Positions 33,897 to 43,704 of a stretch of 64,000 bases of DNA are shown here, piece by piece. Position numbers and translations under genes: made by a program. The stretch spans positions 1-64,000 of the forward strand of contig CAJULR010000031.1 of the NCBI GenBank assembly GCA_910587375.1. The letters are read 5' to 3'. Under the pieces are notes generated by a model. That model made no database searches. It worked only from the letters and a program-made list of their open reading frames with translations, and was not told the origin of the DNA. The stretch comes from Candidatus Gastranaerophilales bacterium. Lineage in GTDB: Bacteria; Cyanobacteriota; Vampirovibrionia; Gastranaerophilales; Gastranaerophilaceae. Each line of letters begins with the position of its first letter. The stretch's first letter is position 1.

Positions 33897-35003
33897 TTAT
33901 ACAACGAATTTGCCGTTTTCATAGACAAGTTTATCATCGGCGTATATTTTTGAATTTTCCTTCATATTTTTAATAATGTCCCAATGCAGGCCGGATTCAT
34001 TCTTTCCGCCTGTTTCAGGATAGCTTGCACCAAGTGCCATATGAATTGAGCCGCCGATTTTTTCGTCAAAAAGAATGTTTCCTGTAACATCTTTTACTCT
34101 CTCGTTTGTGCCGATTGCAATTTCGCCCACAAACCTGCTGCCTTCGTCCATATCAAGCATTGAAAGCAAGAATTCTTCGCCTTTTTCTGCTTTGGCGTCA
34201 ACAACTTTTCCGTTTTCTAATTTTAACCAAATTTTATGGGATTCATTTCCGCGATAAATTGCAGGAAAATCAAAATAAATTTCGCCTGTGGCAGAATCTT
34301 CAACGGGGGATGTGAAAATTTCTCCGTCAGGGAAATTGTTAAGCCCTGAACAGCTTATCCATTTTCTGCCTTCAACGGAGAATGTGATGTCGGTTTTTTC
34401 GCCAATAATATGAAGTTTTTTTGTGCCGTTTAAAATGTCGACAATTCTATCTTGTTCTTTGCCGATTGATTTCCATTTCGCAATCGGGTTGTCAAGGTCT
34501 AAATAGCAAGAGTTTTCGATGAATTCTGTGTATTCATCTAAAGACATTTTTGCTTCCTGCGCAAGGGCATTTGTTGGGAAATCTGCAATTACCCAGGCTA
34601 ATTCGCCTTTGGCTGCACGGTTTAACATTAAGGTTGAAAGCTCTCTTGTTGCAGAAGACCTTTTTGCCATCTTGGCAGAGTTTGCTCTTGCCATATTTTT
34701 AACGTTAACAGGCGCCCCGATTGAAATTAATTTATCAACTTTTTCATATTCAAGCTTTGTTATGGGGTCAACAAATGTTAATTGGTCATCATTTGCATAT
34801 TTTATAAATGTTTCACTTAAACCTTCAACAGAACATCTTACAATCGGGTTTCCGCCGTGTTCTAAAACTTGTTTGTAAACTTCTTTAACAAGAGGCCCAC
34901 AAAGCGGGCTTTCTGCCCTAATTAAAACCAAGTCGCCCTTTTGAACGTTTGTAGAATATTCAACAAGGATTTTTGCATATTTTTCTAAAGTTTTTTTGTC
35001 CAT
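33897..35003 (-). CDS. M29 family aminopeptidase
   Basis: 368 residues. Dinuclear metallo-aminopeptidase of the AmpS/T (thermophilic aminopeptidase) family, removing N-terminal residues from peptides in the cytoplasm. Family segments seen include ADFPTNALAQEAKMS, NFPDGEIFTSPVEDSATGE, EIAIGTNERV and HMALGASYPETGGKN..GLHWD, which carry the metal-binding Glu, His and Asp residues. It lies 2 bp downstream of lpxA but is not obviously related to lipid A; probably an operon passenger. Confidence 0.92.
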   Translation of the reverse strand: MDKKTLEKYAKILVEYSTNVQKGDLVLIRAESPLCGPLVKEVYKQVLEHGGNPIVRCSVEGLSETFIKYANDDQLTFVDPITKLEYEKVDKLISIGAPVNVKNMARANSAKMAKRSSATRELSTLMLNRAAKGELAWVIADFPTNALAQEAKMSLDEYTEFIENSCYLDLDNPIAKWKSIGKEQDRIVDILNGTKKLHIIGEKTDITFSVEGRKWISCSGLNNFPDGEIFTSPVEDSATGEIYFDFPAIYRGNESHKIWLKLENGKVVDAKAEKGEEFLLSMLDMDEGSRFVGEIAIGTNERVKDVTGNILFDEKIGGSIHMALGASYPETGGKNESGLHWDIIKNMKENSKIYADDKLVYENGKFVV

Positions 35004-35005
35004 TC

Positions 35006-35821
35006 TTACATCTCCTCTTCAAGGTTCATAAAGGCGTCCTTGTTTGATTTTATGCAAACCCCTCTTTTTGAAGTTTTGATAAAATCAACAAGTTTATTAA
35101 CGTATTCGTTTTTCTCAACGCTTTTTTCAATTTCATCTAGCGCCATTGTCGTATTATACTCAGGATTTTTTAAAATTCTTATAGCCTTGTGGATAGCGTC
35201 ACGCGAAGCTTTGTCTACCCCTCTTCTCCTTAGGCCGATAGCGTTGACATCGCGCACAATTGGGGGAATGCCTTCTGATTTTGAATAAGGAAGAATATCC
35301 TGGCGTGTGGCGGAAGCGCCTGAAATTATTGCCATTTCGCCAATTCTAACGTTTTGATGATAAACGCTTAAGCCTCCAAGCCAAGCGCCAAAGCCAACAT
35401 GTGTGTGGCCGCCTATGGTTGCGGCGTTTGCCATAATTACTTCATCTTCTAAAACGCAATTGTGCGCAACGTGTGCATAGGCCATAATTAAACATTTGTT
35501 GCCGATTTTAGTAACGCCACCTTCGCCTGAGGCTCTGTTTATTGTTGCAAACTCTCTTATCCAACAATTTTTGCCAATGACAACCTTTGTGGGTTCGCCC
35601 TTATATCCAAGGTCTTGCGGTTCTCCGCCGATTGAAGCGAAGGGTGAAATCCTTGTTCCTTCGCCAATTTCTGCATATTCTACGCTTGCATTTGCGCCGA
35701 TTTTAACTCCTGCTTCAATTATTACCCCTTCGCCGATTACGGCGTTTGGGCCAATTTCAACATCCGGCGCAATTTTTGCACTTTGGGCGATAATTGCCGT
35801 TTTATGTATTTTTTCTGACAT
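35006..35821 (-). CDS. lpxA: UDP-N-acetylglucosamine acyltransferase
   Basis: 271 residues from the ATG at 35821; the frame opens three codons earlier at a GTG. It catalyses the first step of lipid A synthesis, moving a hydroxyacyl chain from ACP to UDP-GlcNAc. A left-handed beta-helix of hexapeptide repeats fills 10-180 (AKIAPDVEIGPNAVIGEGVI), with the catalytic His segment YAHVAHNCVLEDEVIMANAAT, followed by a C-terminal helical domain. It belongs to the lpxD-lpxC-fabZ-lpxA cluster. Confidence 0.95.
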   Translation of the reverse strand: MSEKIHKTAIIAQSAKIAPDVEIGPNAVIGEGVIIEAGVKIGANASVEYAEIGEGTRISPFASIGGEPQDLGYKGEPTKVVIGKNCWIREFATINRASGEGGVTKIGNKCLIMAYAHVAHNCVLEDEVIMANAATIGGHTHVGFGAWLGGLSVYHQNVRIGEMAIISGASATRQDILPYSKSEGIPPIVRDVNAIGLRRRGVDKASRDAIHKAIRILKNPEYNTTMALDEIEKSVEKNEYVNKLVDFIKTSKRGVCIKSNKDAFMNLEEEM

Positions 35822-35844
35822 TTCTCTCACTTCTTTCTTTATTT

Positions 35845-35879
35845 TTAAGGCGGCCTTTAGGTTTTAAGTGCCGCCTTAA
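35845..35879. promoter_or_regulatory. 10-bp perfect stem-loop between fabZ and lpxA
   Basis: TTAAGGCGGC (35845-35854) pairs with GCCGCCTTAA (35870-35879) around 15 nt. There is no T run after it on the minus strand, so it may be an RNA-processing or attenuation hairpin rather than a full terminator. Confidence 0.55.
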
Positions 35880-35891
35880 CTCGTTTTAAAT

Positions 35892-36341
35892 TTATTTCAG
35901 GGCAATTGTAATTTCTGCTTCAACGCAAAGTTTGCCGTCCACAAAGCCTTTTGCTTCGCATTTTGCGATGGGGCCTTTAATTTTTGTCATTCTTGTTTCC
36001 ATATCAAATCTGTCGCCCGGGCGGACAATGTTTTTAAATCTTACTCCGTCAATTCCTGCAAAAAGGGCAAGTTTTCCTTTGTATTGGTCTAATTTTAAAA
36101 GAATCGGAGCAGCGTTCTGTGCCATTGCTTCAATCTGCAAAACGCCGGGCATAATTGGGTTTCCGGGGAAATGTCCGTTAAAAAACATTTCATTTGCCGT
36201 TAAATTTTTATATCCCTTTGAATATTCTCCGGGCACGCATTCTGTTATTCTATCCACCAATAAAAACGGATATCTGTGCGGAAGCATTTCCATAATTTCA
36301 ATAATATCCATAGAAATCGGCTGAATTATCGTTTCTGACAT
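35892..36341 (-). CDS. fabZ: 3-hydroxyacyl-ACP dehydratase
   Basis: 149 residues. Hot-dog fold dehydratase of fatty acid elongation. Signature HRYPFLLVDRI, then GHFPGNPIMPGVLQIEAMAQ with the catalytic His and Glu. Its place between lpxC and lpxA is the classical arrangement that balances hydroxyacyl-ACP use between fatty acids and lipid A. GAGGAG precedes the ATG. Confidence 0.96.
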   Translation of the reverse strand: MSETIIQPISMDIIEIMEMLPHRYPFLLVDRITECVPGEYSKGYKNLTANEMFFNGHFPGNPIMPGVLQIEAMAQNAAPILLKLDQYKGKLALFAGIDGVRFKNIVRPGDRFDMETRMTKIKGPIAKCEAKGFVDGKLCVEAEITIALK

Positions 36342-36383
36342 TTTTCTCTCCTCTTTTGTTTTAACATGGTTTTCAAGTTCGCT

Positions 36384-37199
36384 TTAAAGCATTTTTGCTG
36401 CCTGAATATGAAGGGCATGCCCCGCTTCTTTTACAAGGATGTTTGCCTTCATCTTCAATGGGTTTATTCCTGTTAAATACAAATCTCCAATAATATCTAA
36501 AATTTTGTGTTTATTTGGTTCAAATTCGCTTCTTAAATCTGTTGTGAACCCGTCTTCTGTCATCCCTACGGTGTTATCAATTGTAACACCTTTTGAAAGC
36601 CCCATTTTTTGGAAGGTTTCAAGGTCTTTAAGGTATCCAAATGTTCTTGCTTCAACAATTTCATTCAAATTTTCACCTTGAATCATCTGAACCCATCTGT
36701 TTTTCAATTGCGGGTGGTTGAAATTCACAGCATAAGTAATTTTGGTTTCCTCTTCGCTTGGAAGAATTATAACGGCACTTTTGTCTTTTTGAAAAAGCAC
36801 AGGGTTTTTTAAAGCAGGGGTTGGGTCTTCTTCTCCAACAAAACCCGCCTTATTAAACTCTTCAACCCAAATTTTTGAAGAGCCGTCTAAAATTGGGGTT
36901 TCAACCATATCAACGGGAAGGTTTTGAAATTCCATCTCAACGCCATCAAGCCCACATATAGCACATGCTGCCATAAAATGTTCAATCAGGGCCACCTTAA
37001 AATCCGCGCCGTCGTTAACATTTGCAACAACAACACAATGGTCTGATGAAACCACATTATTTGGGTTTGCAAGGATTTTTTTATCCCCTTTGGTAAAATA
37101 AATCCCCTTTGAATTTGAAGGTTTAACCGTAACTTCAAATTCTACGCCGGACATAAGTCCGACCCCTTTAATATTTACATTAGATTTTAGCGTCTTCAT
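36384..37199 (-). CDS. lpxC: UDP-3-O-acyl-N-acetylglucosamine deacetylase
   Basis: 271 residues, somewhat shorter than the common ~300. Zinc deacetylase for the committed step of lipid A synthesis. Seen: IEHFMAACAICGLDG (first zinc His), SKGVTIDNTVGMTEDGF, and NKHKILDIIGDLYLTG (second His and Asp ligands), then EAGHALHIQAA with the catalytic His. It overlaps the lpxD end by 20 bp. It is not fused to fabZ, unlike in Bacteroidetes. Confidence 0.95.
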   Translation of the reverse strand: MKTLKSNVNIKGVGLMSGVEFEVTVKPSNSKGIYFTKGDKKILANPNNVVSSDHCVVVANVNDGADFKVALIEHFMAACAICGLDGVEMEFQNLPVDMVETPILDGSSKIWVEEFNKAGFVGEEDPTPALKNPVLFQKDKSAVIILPSEEETKITYAVNFNHPQLKNRWVQMIQGENLNEIVEARTFGYLKDLETFQKMGLSKGVTIDNTVGMTEDGFTTDLRSEFEPNKHKILDIIGDLYLTGINPLKMKANILVKEAGHALHIQAAKML

Positions 37200-38295
37200 T
37201 TAAAAATTTCTCATAGTCTTCTAATAAATGTTGATATTTTTTATATTTTTGAACCATAACCTCCGCTTCTGCAAGGTATTTCATGCGTTTGATGAAATCT
37301 TTTCTTGGAACAGCCGGAGCGCCCATTATAACGCTTCTTGCGGGGTATGATTTTGTAACGCCTGCTTGAGCCAATACAATTGAATCGTCGCCAATGTCTG
37401 TATGGTCTTTAAGGCCGGCCTGGCCTGCAATTACAACCCTGTCTCCGATTGTGCAGCTTCCTGCAATGCCCACCTGGGAAACTATCATGCAGGCTTTGCC
37501 TACTTTGCAGTTGTGGCCAATCATAACAAGGTTGTCGATTTTTGTTTGCGCGCCGATTGTTGTATTTTCAATGGTTCCTCTGTCTATTGTTGTGTTCGCG
37601 CCAATTTCAACATCATCTTCAATTACAACAGACCCTAATGACGGGATTTTGAATATTTTTTGGTCTTCTTTTCCGCCTTTAATTTCACCATCTTTTCTTG
37701 CAGATTCAATATTATCAGGCTTTTCTGTGACAAAGCTGAAACCGTCTGCACCAAGGCTTGCGCCGTGGTGGATTATACAGCTGTTTCCAACTTTAACGAA
37801 ATCTCCAATGTTAACGCCCGGGTGGAACAAGCAGTTTTTTCCGATTTTTGCAAATTTACCAACGTAAACATTCGCTAAAAGCTTCGTGTTATCGCCAATT
37901 TCAGCCCCACGCGAAACAACAACGTTTGGGCCGATTGAAACATCTTTTCCAAGTTTAGCGTCCGGGTGCACAATTGCGCTTGGGTGAATTCCAACAGTTG
38001 AATCCGGCGCCTCATAGAAAAGGTTTAAAAGCTTCATCATTGCAAGCCTTGGGCGTTCAACCTCAATTGTTGATATGCTTTCAAAATTTACACCCAAAGG
38101 AACAAGAGCGCATTTGGCTTTGGTTTTAGCCAGGTTTTCAATTTCTTCTTCGCCAAGGGCAAGCGCCAAAGTGTATTCATCCGCTAATAAAGGCGGTAAT
38201 ACCTTATTTATTTTTTCATCGGTCACTTTTGTTAAAATGCCGCCAACAAATTGCGAAATTTCTTCTTGTGAAAATGTTTTAGAAGCCACGCTCAT
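37180..38295 (-). CDS. lpxD: UDP-3-O-acylglucosamine N-acyltransferase
   Basis: 371 residues. Adds the second hydroxyacyl chain in lipid A synthesis. An N-terminal uridine-binding domain (1-105) is followed by hexapeptide-repeat beta-helix (about 105-310: GIHPSAIVHPDAKLGKDVSI) with the catalytic-His segment IDNLVMIGHNCKVG, and a C-terminal helix. GAGGAGATA precedes the ATG. Confidence 0.95.
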   Translation of the reverse strand: MSVASKTFSQEEISQFVGGILTKVTDEKINKVLPPLLADEYTLALALGEEEIENLAKTKAKCALVPLGVNFESISTIEVERPRLAMMKLLNLFYEAPDSTVGIHPSAIVHPDAKLGKDVSIGPNVVVSRGAEIGDNTKLLANVYVGKFAKIGKNCLFHPGVNIGDFVKVGNSCIIHHGASLGADGFSFVTEKPDNIESARKDGEIKGGKEDQKIFKIPSLGSVVIEDDVEIGANTTIDRGTIENTTIGAQTKIDNLVMIGHNCKVGKACMIVSQVGIAGSCTIGDRVVIAGQAGLKDHTDIGDDSIVLAQAGVTKSYPARSVIMGAPAVPRKDFIKRMKYLAEAEVMVQKYKKYQHLLEDYEKFLNEDAKI

Positions 38296-38339
38296 TATCT
38301 CCTCTTGTCTAATAAAGCTGTATGTTTATTTTAGTACAA

Positions 38340-38804
38340 TTATTTTATTTTGTCGATTATTTTTGTTGTGGATTTGCCTTCGACAAAATCTATAAATTCA
38401 ACCCAGCCGTTGTTTTTTAAAATAACATCTGCTTCGGGCAAAGTTTTTAAGGTGTAATCGGCTCCTTTTGTGTAAATATTGGGCTTTACAAGGTCTAATA
38501 AATCTCTTGGAGAGTCTTCATCAAAAAGAACAACATAATCAACCGAATTTAGCGCACACAAGACTTCTGCTCTGTCGTTTTCATTGTTTATGGGCCTGTC
38601 TGGGCCCTTGATTGATTTTACGGAAACATCCGAATTTAGCCCCACAATTAAAACGTCGCCAAAATCCCTGCTTTTTTTAAGATACCTTACATGCCCCACA
38701 TGTAAAATATCAAAACAGCCGTTTGTTGCAACGATTGTCTTTCCCTGCTTTTTAATTTGGTTTACAAGCTCTTCAACCTTGGAGCGCTCAATAACTTTGC
38801 CCAT
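38340..38804 (-). CDS. D-glycero-beta-D-manno-heptose 1-phosphate adenylyltransferase
   Basis: 154 residues from the ATG at 38804, with AAGG ten bases upstream; a GTG three codons earlier also opens the frame. It is the stand-alone C-terminal half of HldE (RfaE domain 2): GCFDILHVGHVRYL is the nucleotidyltransferase HxGH site, then GLNSDVSVKSIKGPDRPI and ISTTK-like KSTTKIIDKI. It makes ADP-heptose for LPS core. No matching kinase domain is in the window. Confidence 0.9.
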   Translation of the reverse strand: MGKVIERSKVEELVNQIKKQGKTIVATNGCFDILHVGHVRYLKKSRDFGDVLIVGLNSDVSVKSIKGPDRPINNENDRAEVLCALNSVDYVVLFDEDSPRDLLDLVKPNIYTKGADYTLKTLPEADVILKNNGWVEFIDFVEGKSTTKIIDKIK

Positions 38805-38826
38805 TTTTATCACACCTTCTAAATTT

Positions 38827-38858
38827 AAAACCGCCCCTAAATTTTTAAGGACGGTTTT
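38827..38858 (-). terminator. Terminator between the SurA-like gene and the LPS cluster
   Basis: AAAACCG and CGGTTTT with an inner CC/GG pairing form the stem. On the minus strand the hairpin ends in TTTT then AAATTTAG. It divides the mfd-side genes from the heptose/lpx genes. Confidence 0.6.
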
Positions 38859-38948
38859 ATAATATCATATTTTTTTATAAATTGTCTAATTTATTTTGCC
38901 TTTTGGGGCCGTGTTGGGCGCTGCCCGGCAAATTTAATTATTTTCTAA

Positions 38949-40049
38949 TTATTTTCCCTGCGGGTTTTGAATGCCGTTTCTGATTGCATTTTGAATGCTT
39001 TCAGGTTTGAAGCTTTCATCGATGTATTCAACCTTGGCAGAAGCTTTCAAGCCTTCAAAAAGTTTTTGTAAAGCTGAAATTTTCTTTTGTTGTTCAAGGA
39101 AAGTTTTAATTTCATCCTGAACTTTGTCTAAAGGCTGCATACCTTTTGCTGCTCTGTCTTTTACGATGATTATGTGGTTTCCAAAATCTGAAACAACAAC
39201 TTCTGAAACAGTGTCTGGTTTAAGGCTGAAAGCTGCGTCAGCAAATGGTTTAACCATTGCTTCTTTCGGGAAGAAACCTAAGTCCCCGCCGTTTGCAGCT
39301 GAAACTTTATCATCAGAATATTTTTTAGCAAGTTCTGCAAATTTTTCAGGAGCCTTAACTGCTTCTTCTCTCACTTTCTTTGCAAGAGCCATTTTTTCAT
39401 CCATTTTTGCTTTAACTTTGGCGTCAATTTGTTCAGCGTTTAATTTTCCGTTTTTATCTGCTTCAATTATTTCCTGTTTAATTTTATCAGGGTTTGCTTC
39501 AATTAAAATGTGTGAAGCCTTAACTCTTTCAGGACGGTTGAAAGCGGCTTTGTTTGAATTGTAAAAATCAGAAACTTCTTTGTCTGAAACTTTAACATCT
39601 GCAGTTGCTTGAACAAGCTTATCCACCTGGATTTCGTTTGTTAAATCTTCTTTTAATTGGGCCTCTGTGACGTTATTTTGTTTTAAAACTTCTTTTAATC
39701 TTTCTTCTGAACCCAATTTGTCTGCAATTTCTTTTCTTTTTGCTTTAATTTCATCATTTGAAACTGTGATTTTGTGTTCTTTAACCTGTTGGTCTAAAAT
39801 TGTTTTTACAATAAGTTCGTTTACAATTCTATCCTTTGTCATAAGCATAACAAAGCTGTTTGGGTTTTTAAGGTTGTCGCCCATCTGCTGCATTTGGGGG
39901 GTCTTAAGCTGCTTATCAAGCGCTTTTTCATATTGCGCCTTTGTAATGGGCTGTCCGTTTACCTTGATGATTGCCGTTTTATCCAAAGCACAGCCTGTAA
40001 GTAAACCTACTGCAAGCCCTGCTGTCAGAAGGGATTTAGCTAATTTCAT
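38949..40049 (-). CDS. PpiC/SurA-type peptidyl-prolyl isomerase lipoprotein
   Basis: 366 residues. Lipobox LLTGC at 17-21 after a short signal peptide, so it is membrane-anchored on the outer side. A SurA_N-like helical chaperone region (about 28-175) is followed by a parvulin domain (RVKASHILIEANP... NGGDLGFFPKEAMVKPFADAAFSL... HIIIVKDR) and a C-terminal helix. A long Lys-rich helical insertion splits the parvulin domain after the first strand. It probably folds secreted or outer-membrane proteins. Confidence 0.9.
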   Translation of the reverse strand: MKLAKSLLTAGLAVGLLTGCALDKTAIIKVNGQPITKAQYEKALDKQLKTPQMQQMGDNLKNPNSFVMLMTKDRIVNELIVKTILDQQVKEHKITVSNDEIKAKRKEIADKLGSEERLKEVLKQNNVTEAQLKEDLTNEIQVDKLVQATADVKVSDKEVSDFYNSNKAAFNRPERVKASHILIEANPDKIKQEIIEADKNGKLNAEQIDAKVKAKMDEKMALAKKVREEAVKAPEKFAELAKKYSDDKVSAANGGDLGFFPKEAMVKPFADAAFSLKPDTVSEVVVSDFGNHIIIVKDRAAKGMQPLDKVQDEIKTFLEQQKKISALQKLFEGLKASAKVEYIDESFKPESIQNAIRNGIQNPQGK

Positions 40050-40077
40050 AAATATTTTCTCCTCTTTTTAATGCTCT

Positions 40078-43000
40078 TTATTTTTTAAATTCTAATATTA
40101 TATGTGATATATAATAAAACAAATCCGCCAATATGTTAAATATTTCATTAAATTCAAGGCCTGATTTTTTCATCAAAAGTATGCCTTTGGCGCCTTTAAC
40201 GGACTTTGGCGGGTTTGTCCATTGAAAATATTTTGTAATATTCAGGTCTAATTTTCTTTTTAAAATAAGCCACTCCTGCATTGTATAGGGGGTGTAAATC
40301 CTTATATTATCAGGCGTTTCGCGGATTTGGGTTATGTTAATCGCAGTTCCTAAAAGCCTTAAACGTATTAATTTTATCAGGTTTTCAACGCTCTCGGGCA
40401 GTTTTGAGAACCTGTCCCTAAAGCTTGCGGCCATGCTCTCAAGCTCTGAAATGCTTTTAACGTCTGAAAGCCTTTTATATTCAAGCATTTTCTGTTCATA
40501 TGAGCCCACCCATTCATCCGGAATGTAAGCTGTTGCTTTAATATCCACAATGCAGGGCTCTTGTTTTGTTTCGCTCTGCTGTTTTTTATAGGGGTCTTGA
40601 AGCGCTGCGGCGCTGCTTTTAGCCTCATTTTTAAGTTCATTTACACATTCTTCTAAAAGGCTAACGTATGTGTCAAAACCAACGTTTACCATATGCCCGT
40701 GCTGTTTTGCCCCTAAAATGTTCCCTACACCCCTGATTTCAATATCCCTTAAGGCAATTTGATACCCTGAACCAAGGCTTGCAAAGTCTTTTATCGCGCT
40801 CAACCTTTTGAAGGCGTCTGCTGATAATTCTTTTGATTTTTTATAAAAACAATAGCAAAATGCTTGCCTGTCGGACCTTCCGACCCTTCCTCTAAGCTGA
40901 TACAATTGCGCAAGGCCAAATCTGTCTGAATCATTGATGATTATTGTGTTTGCGTTTGATATATCAAGCCCTGATTCAATAATAGTGGTGCATAAAAGGA
41001 TATCATATTCCTTCATTGCAAAGTCATACATAATTTTTTCAAGTTCATTTTCGTTCATCTGTCCATGTGCCACGGCAATTCTTGCGTTTGGAAGCAGGCT
41101 TTGAAGGTATTGGGCAACCGTATGTATGCTCTCTACGCGGTTATGCACGAAAAACACCTGCCCATCCCTTTGCAGTTCGTGGTTTACAGCGTTTTTTAAA
41201 AATGCTTCGTTGAATTCTCCGACATAAGTTTTCACAGGAAGCCTGTTTTTTGGGGGCGTGTTAATCAGGCTCATATTTTTTAGCCCGGATAGCGCCATAT
41301 TAAGGGTTCTTGGAATTGGCGTAGCGGACATTGCAAGTATATCAATGTTTTCACGGAATTTTTTCAGCTTTTCCTTATGTGCGACGCCGAATTTGTGCTC
41401 TTCATCAATTACAAGAAGCCCCAAATTTTTAAATTCACGGTCAAAAAGCAGGCTGTGTGTGCCAACAACCACATCACATGTGCCCTCAGTGAGCATTTTT
41501 ATTGTTTCTCTACGTTCTTTTGGGGTTTTAAAGCGTGATAATAACTGCACATTCACGGAAAACGGCTTAAATCTTTCCGCGATTGTTTGATAATGCTGCA
41601 GGGCTAAAATGGTTGTAGGGGCAATAAGGGCGGCTTGTTTGCCGGACATAACGGCCTTAAATATAGCTCTGATTGCAACTTCTGTTTTTCCAAACCCGAC
41701 ATCCGCGCATATAAGCCTGTCCATCGGGCGTTCAGATTCCATATCCGCCTTAACTTCTTCTATAGAGCGCATTTGGTCCGGGGTTTCCGTGAATTCAAAG
41801 GCGTCTTCCATTTCGTACTGCCAGGTTGTATCGGGTTCAAATGCAATACCTGTGCTCATTTCACGCTTTGCATAAAGCTTTAATAAATCGTAGGCAATTT
41901 CTTTAACCTCGCCTTTAGCCTTGTTTTTCGTGTTTTCCCAGGCTGCTCCGCCCATTTTTGATAATTTTGGTTTTGTGCCGCCTCCGCCTCTATAGCGGTA
42001 TAAAAGGTTAATTTGTTCTGCGGGCATAAAAAGTTTGTCGCCGCCTTGAAATTGAATTTCAAGATAATCTTTTAAGGCGCCGTCCATCTCTTCTTTTCGG
42101 AGGCCCTTGAAAATTCCGATACCGTGGATTGTATGCACCACAAATTCATTTTCCATAATATCATTTATGGAATCGATATAATCCTGGGATTGCTTGTTTG
42201 ATGTGTATTTGCGGCTTGTAATGTCTTTAGAGCGTTTGTTGAAAAGTTCTTTGTCGGATAGGAATATCCAGGTTTCTGGCCGCTTTTCAGACTTTTTTTC
42301 GGGCCATTGTTCAGCTTCCGCTTGGTTTTCGGTTGTTTGAACATCGTGTAAAATCCCGCCGCCTGAGGTTAAAGGGGGCAAAATAAAAATGTTTTCAGAA
42401 TATATTTCAAACTCTTTTAAAATTTCAGAAAATCTTTTTGGATAATTTGTGCAGACAAAAACTTTTGCCCCGTCTTTGGTTTTTTTGTCTATAAAATCTG
42501 AAATTTCAATTCCGGAGGAAGAGAAAAACGGCGGAAGCTCAGAATCAAATTCCACAAGCATTTGGGCAAATGTTGAATCTGAAATGCTCTCCATTCCAAG
42601 GTTATCCCCGCCAAAGTTTTCTAAAAACGTGTCAAAGCCTATATGTTTAAACTTTTGAATTTCTTTTTTGTACTCACTATATGTTACATGGTTTTTATCT
42701 GAAAGCGGCAATTTCAGGCCTGACGCAAGGTTTGTCTGATAACTTTTTATAAAATCATCGTCAATGTTTTCAAATTTGGCGTTAATCTGCGCTGTATCAT
42801 CAAAAACAAGAATAAAATCCCGGAAAAAATCCAAGGGCGAAACCAAATCTTTGTTTAAATAATTTTGATAGTACTCAATTCCTTCAAAATACCCTTCGTT
42901 ATCTATTTTTTCGCAAATTTCCCCGTATAAAATATCAATGGTTTCATTTTCGCCAAATTTTTCAATTTCTTTATATAGCTTTGCTTTGAAGCTTTTTTTA

Positions 43001-43704
43001 ATCTCATCGTTTATTAAAAACTTGTGCAGCGGATAAACCGTGATTTCATCAAGTTTTTGAAAGCTTTTTTGGGTCGTGGGGTCGAACATTCTTATATCTT
43101 CAATCGTGTCTGCGAAAAATTCCACACGCACAGGCGAAGAATAGAGTGTAAAAATGTCTAAAATATCGCCTTTGATTGAAAATTCGCCCGAATCCATTGC
43201 CATAGGCACTCTTTTATAGCCTAAATCTATCAGTTTTTCAATAGTTTTAGCGTAATCCAGCTCTTCATTTTTCTTTATTTTAAAAGAATTTTTGGCATAG
43301 AAATTTTTGTCGGGAAATTTTTCTGTTAGCGCCCTTAAAGGCGCAATTACAAAAGGATAATCCCCATTTATGGCCCCATTTAAAACATTTACCTGTTCTT
43401 CATAAATGTAATAATTCCTGTCCACGTCTTCATATGGGTTAATCTCTTGAAATGGAAGGATTTTAGACTCCAAATCAAACAAAGATTCTAAATCTTTTTG
43501 ATATTTTAAGGCGGATTGCTCATTTAGGGTGATAAAAAGAACTTTTTTGCCCAATTTTTCCGCAACATTGTTTAAAATAAGGAGCCTTAGGGGGTTATTT
43601 AGCCCTGTTAAACTAAGGCTTATGCCCACTTCTTTCTTTTTTAAAAAACGGTTTAAAGCAGGCACATCAAAACTTTTAAAGATTTCTGCCGTGTTATTTC
43701 CCAT
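40078..43704 (-). CDS. mfd: Transcription-repair coupling factor
   Basis: About 1208 residues from the ATG at 43704; a TTG at 43722 would add six. It removes stalled RNA polymerase and recruits UvrA. UvrB-like N-terminal modules are followed by the polymerase-interaction domain (VHTIHGIGIFKGLRKEEMDG) and the RecG-like translocase with Walker A ADVGFGKTEVAIRA, LLVIDEEHKFGV, SATPIPRTLN and LRGRVGRSDRQAF. The TRCF C-terminal domain completes it. A Lys/Glu-rich insertion near residue 480-500 makes it slightly long. It overlaps the ROK gene end. Confidence 0.95.
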   Translation of the reverse strand: MGNNTAEIFKSFDVPALNRFLKKKEVGISLSLTGLNNPLRLLILNNVAEKLGKKVLFITLNEQSALKYQKDLESLFDLESKILPFQEINPYEDVDRNYYIYEEQVNVLNGAINGDYPFVIAPLRALTEKFPDKNFYAKNSFKIKKNEELDYAKTIEKLIDLGYKRVPMAMDSGEFSIKGDILDIFTLYSSPVRVEFFADTIEDIRMFDPTTQKSFQKLDEITVYPLHKFLINDEIKKSFKAKLYKEIEKFGENETIDILYGEICEKIDNEGYFEGIEYYQNYLNKDLVSPLDFFRDFILVFDDTAQINAKFENIDDDFIKSYQTNLASGLKLPLSDKNHVTYSEYKKEIQKFKHIGFDTFLENFGGDNLGMESISDSTFAQMLVEFDSELPPFFSSSGIEISDFIDKKTKDGAKVFVCTNYPKRFSEILKEFEIYSENIFILPPLTSGGGILHDVQTTENQAEAEQWPEKKSEKRPETWIFLSDKELFNKRSKDITSRKYTSNKQSQDYIDSINDIMENEFVVHTIHGIGIFKGLRKEEMDGALKDYLEIQFQGGDKLFMPAEQINLLYRYRGGGGTKPKLSKMGGAAWENTKNKAKGEVKEIAYDLLKLYAKREMSTGIAFEPDTTWQYEMEDAFEFTETPDQMRSIEEVKADMESERPMDRLICADVGFGKTEVAIRAIFKAVMSGKQAALIAPTTILALQHYQTIAERFKPFSVNVQLLSRFKTPKERRETIKMLTEGTCDVVVGTHSLLFDREFKNLGLLVIDEEHKFGVAHKEKLKKFRENIDILAMSATPIPRTLNMALSGLKNMSLINTPPKNRLPVKTYVGEFNEAFLKNAVNHELQRDGQVFFVHNRVESIHTVAQYLQSLLPNARIAVAHGQMNENELEKIMYDFAMKEYDILLCTTIIESGLDISNANTIIINDSDRFGLAQLYQLRGRVGRSDRQAFCYCFYKKSKELSADAFKRLSAIKDFASLGSGYQIALRDIEIRGVGNILGAKQHGHMVNVGFDTYVSLLEECVNELKNEAKSSAAALQDPYKKQQSETKQEPCIVDIKATAYIPDEWVGSYEQKMLEYKRLSDVKSISELESMAASFRDRFSKLPESVENLIKLIRLRLLGTAINITQIRETPDNIRIYTPYTMQEWLILKRKLDLNITKYFQWTNPPKSVKGAKGILLMKKSGLEFNEIFNILADLFYYISHIILEFKK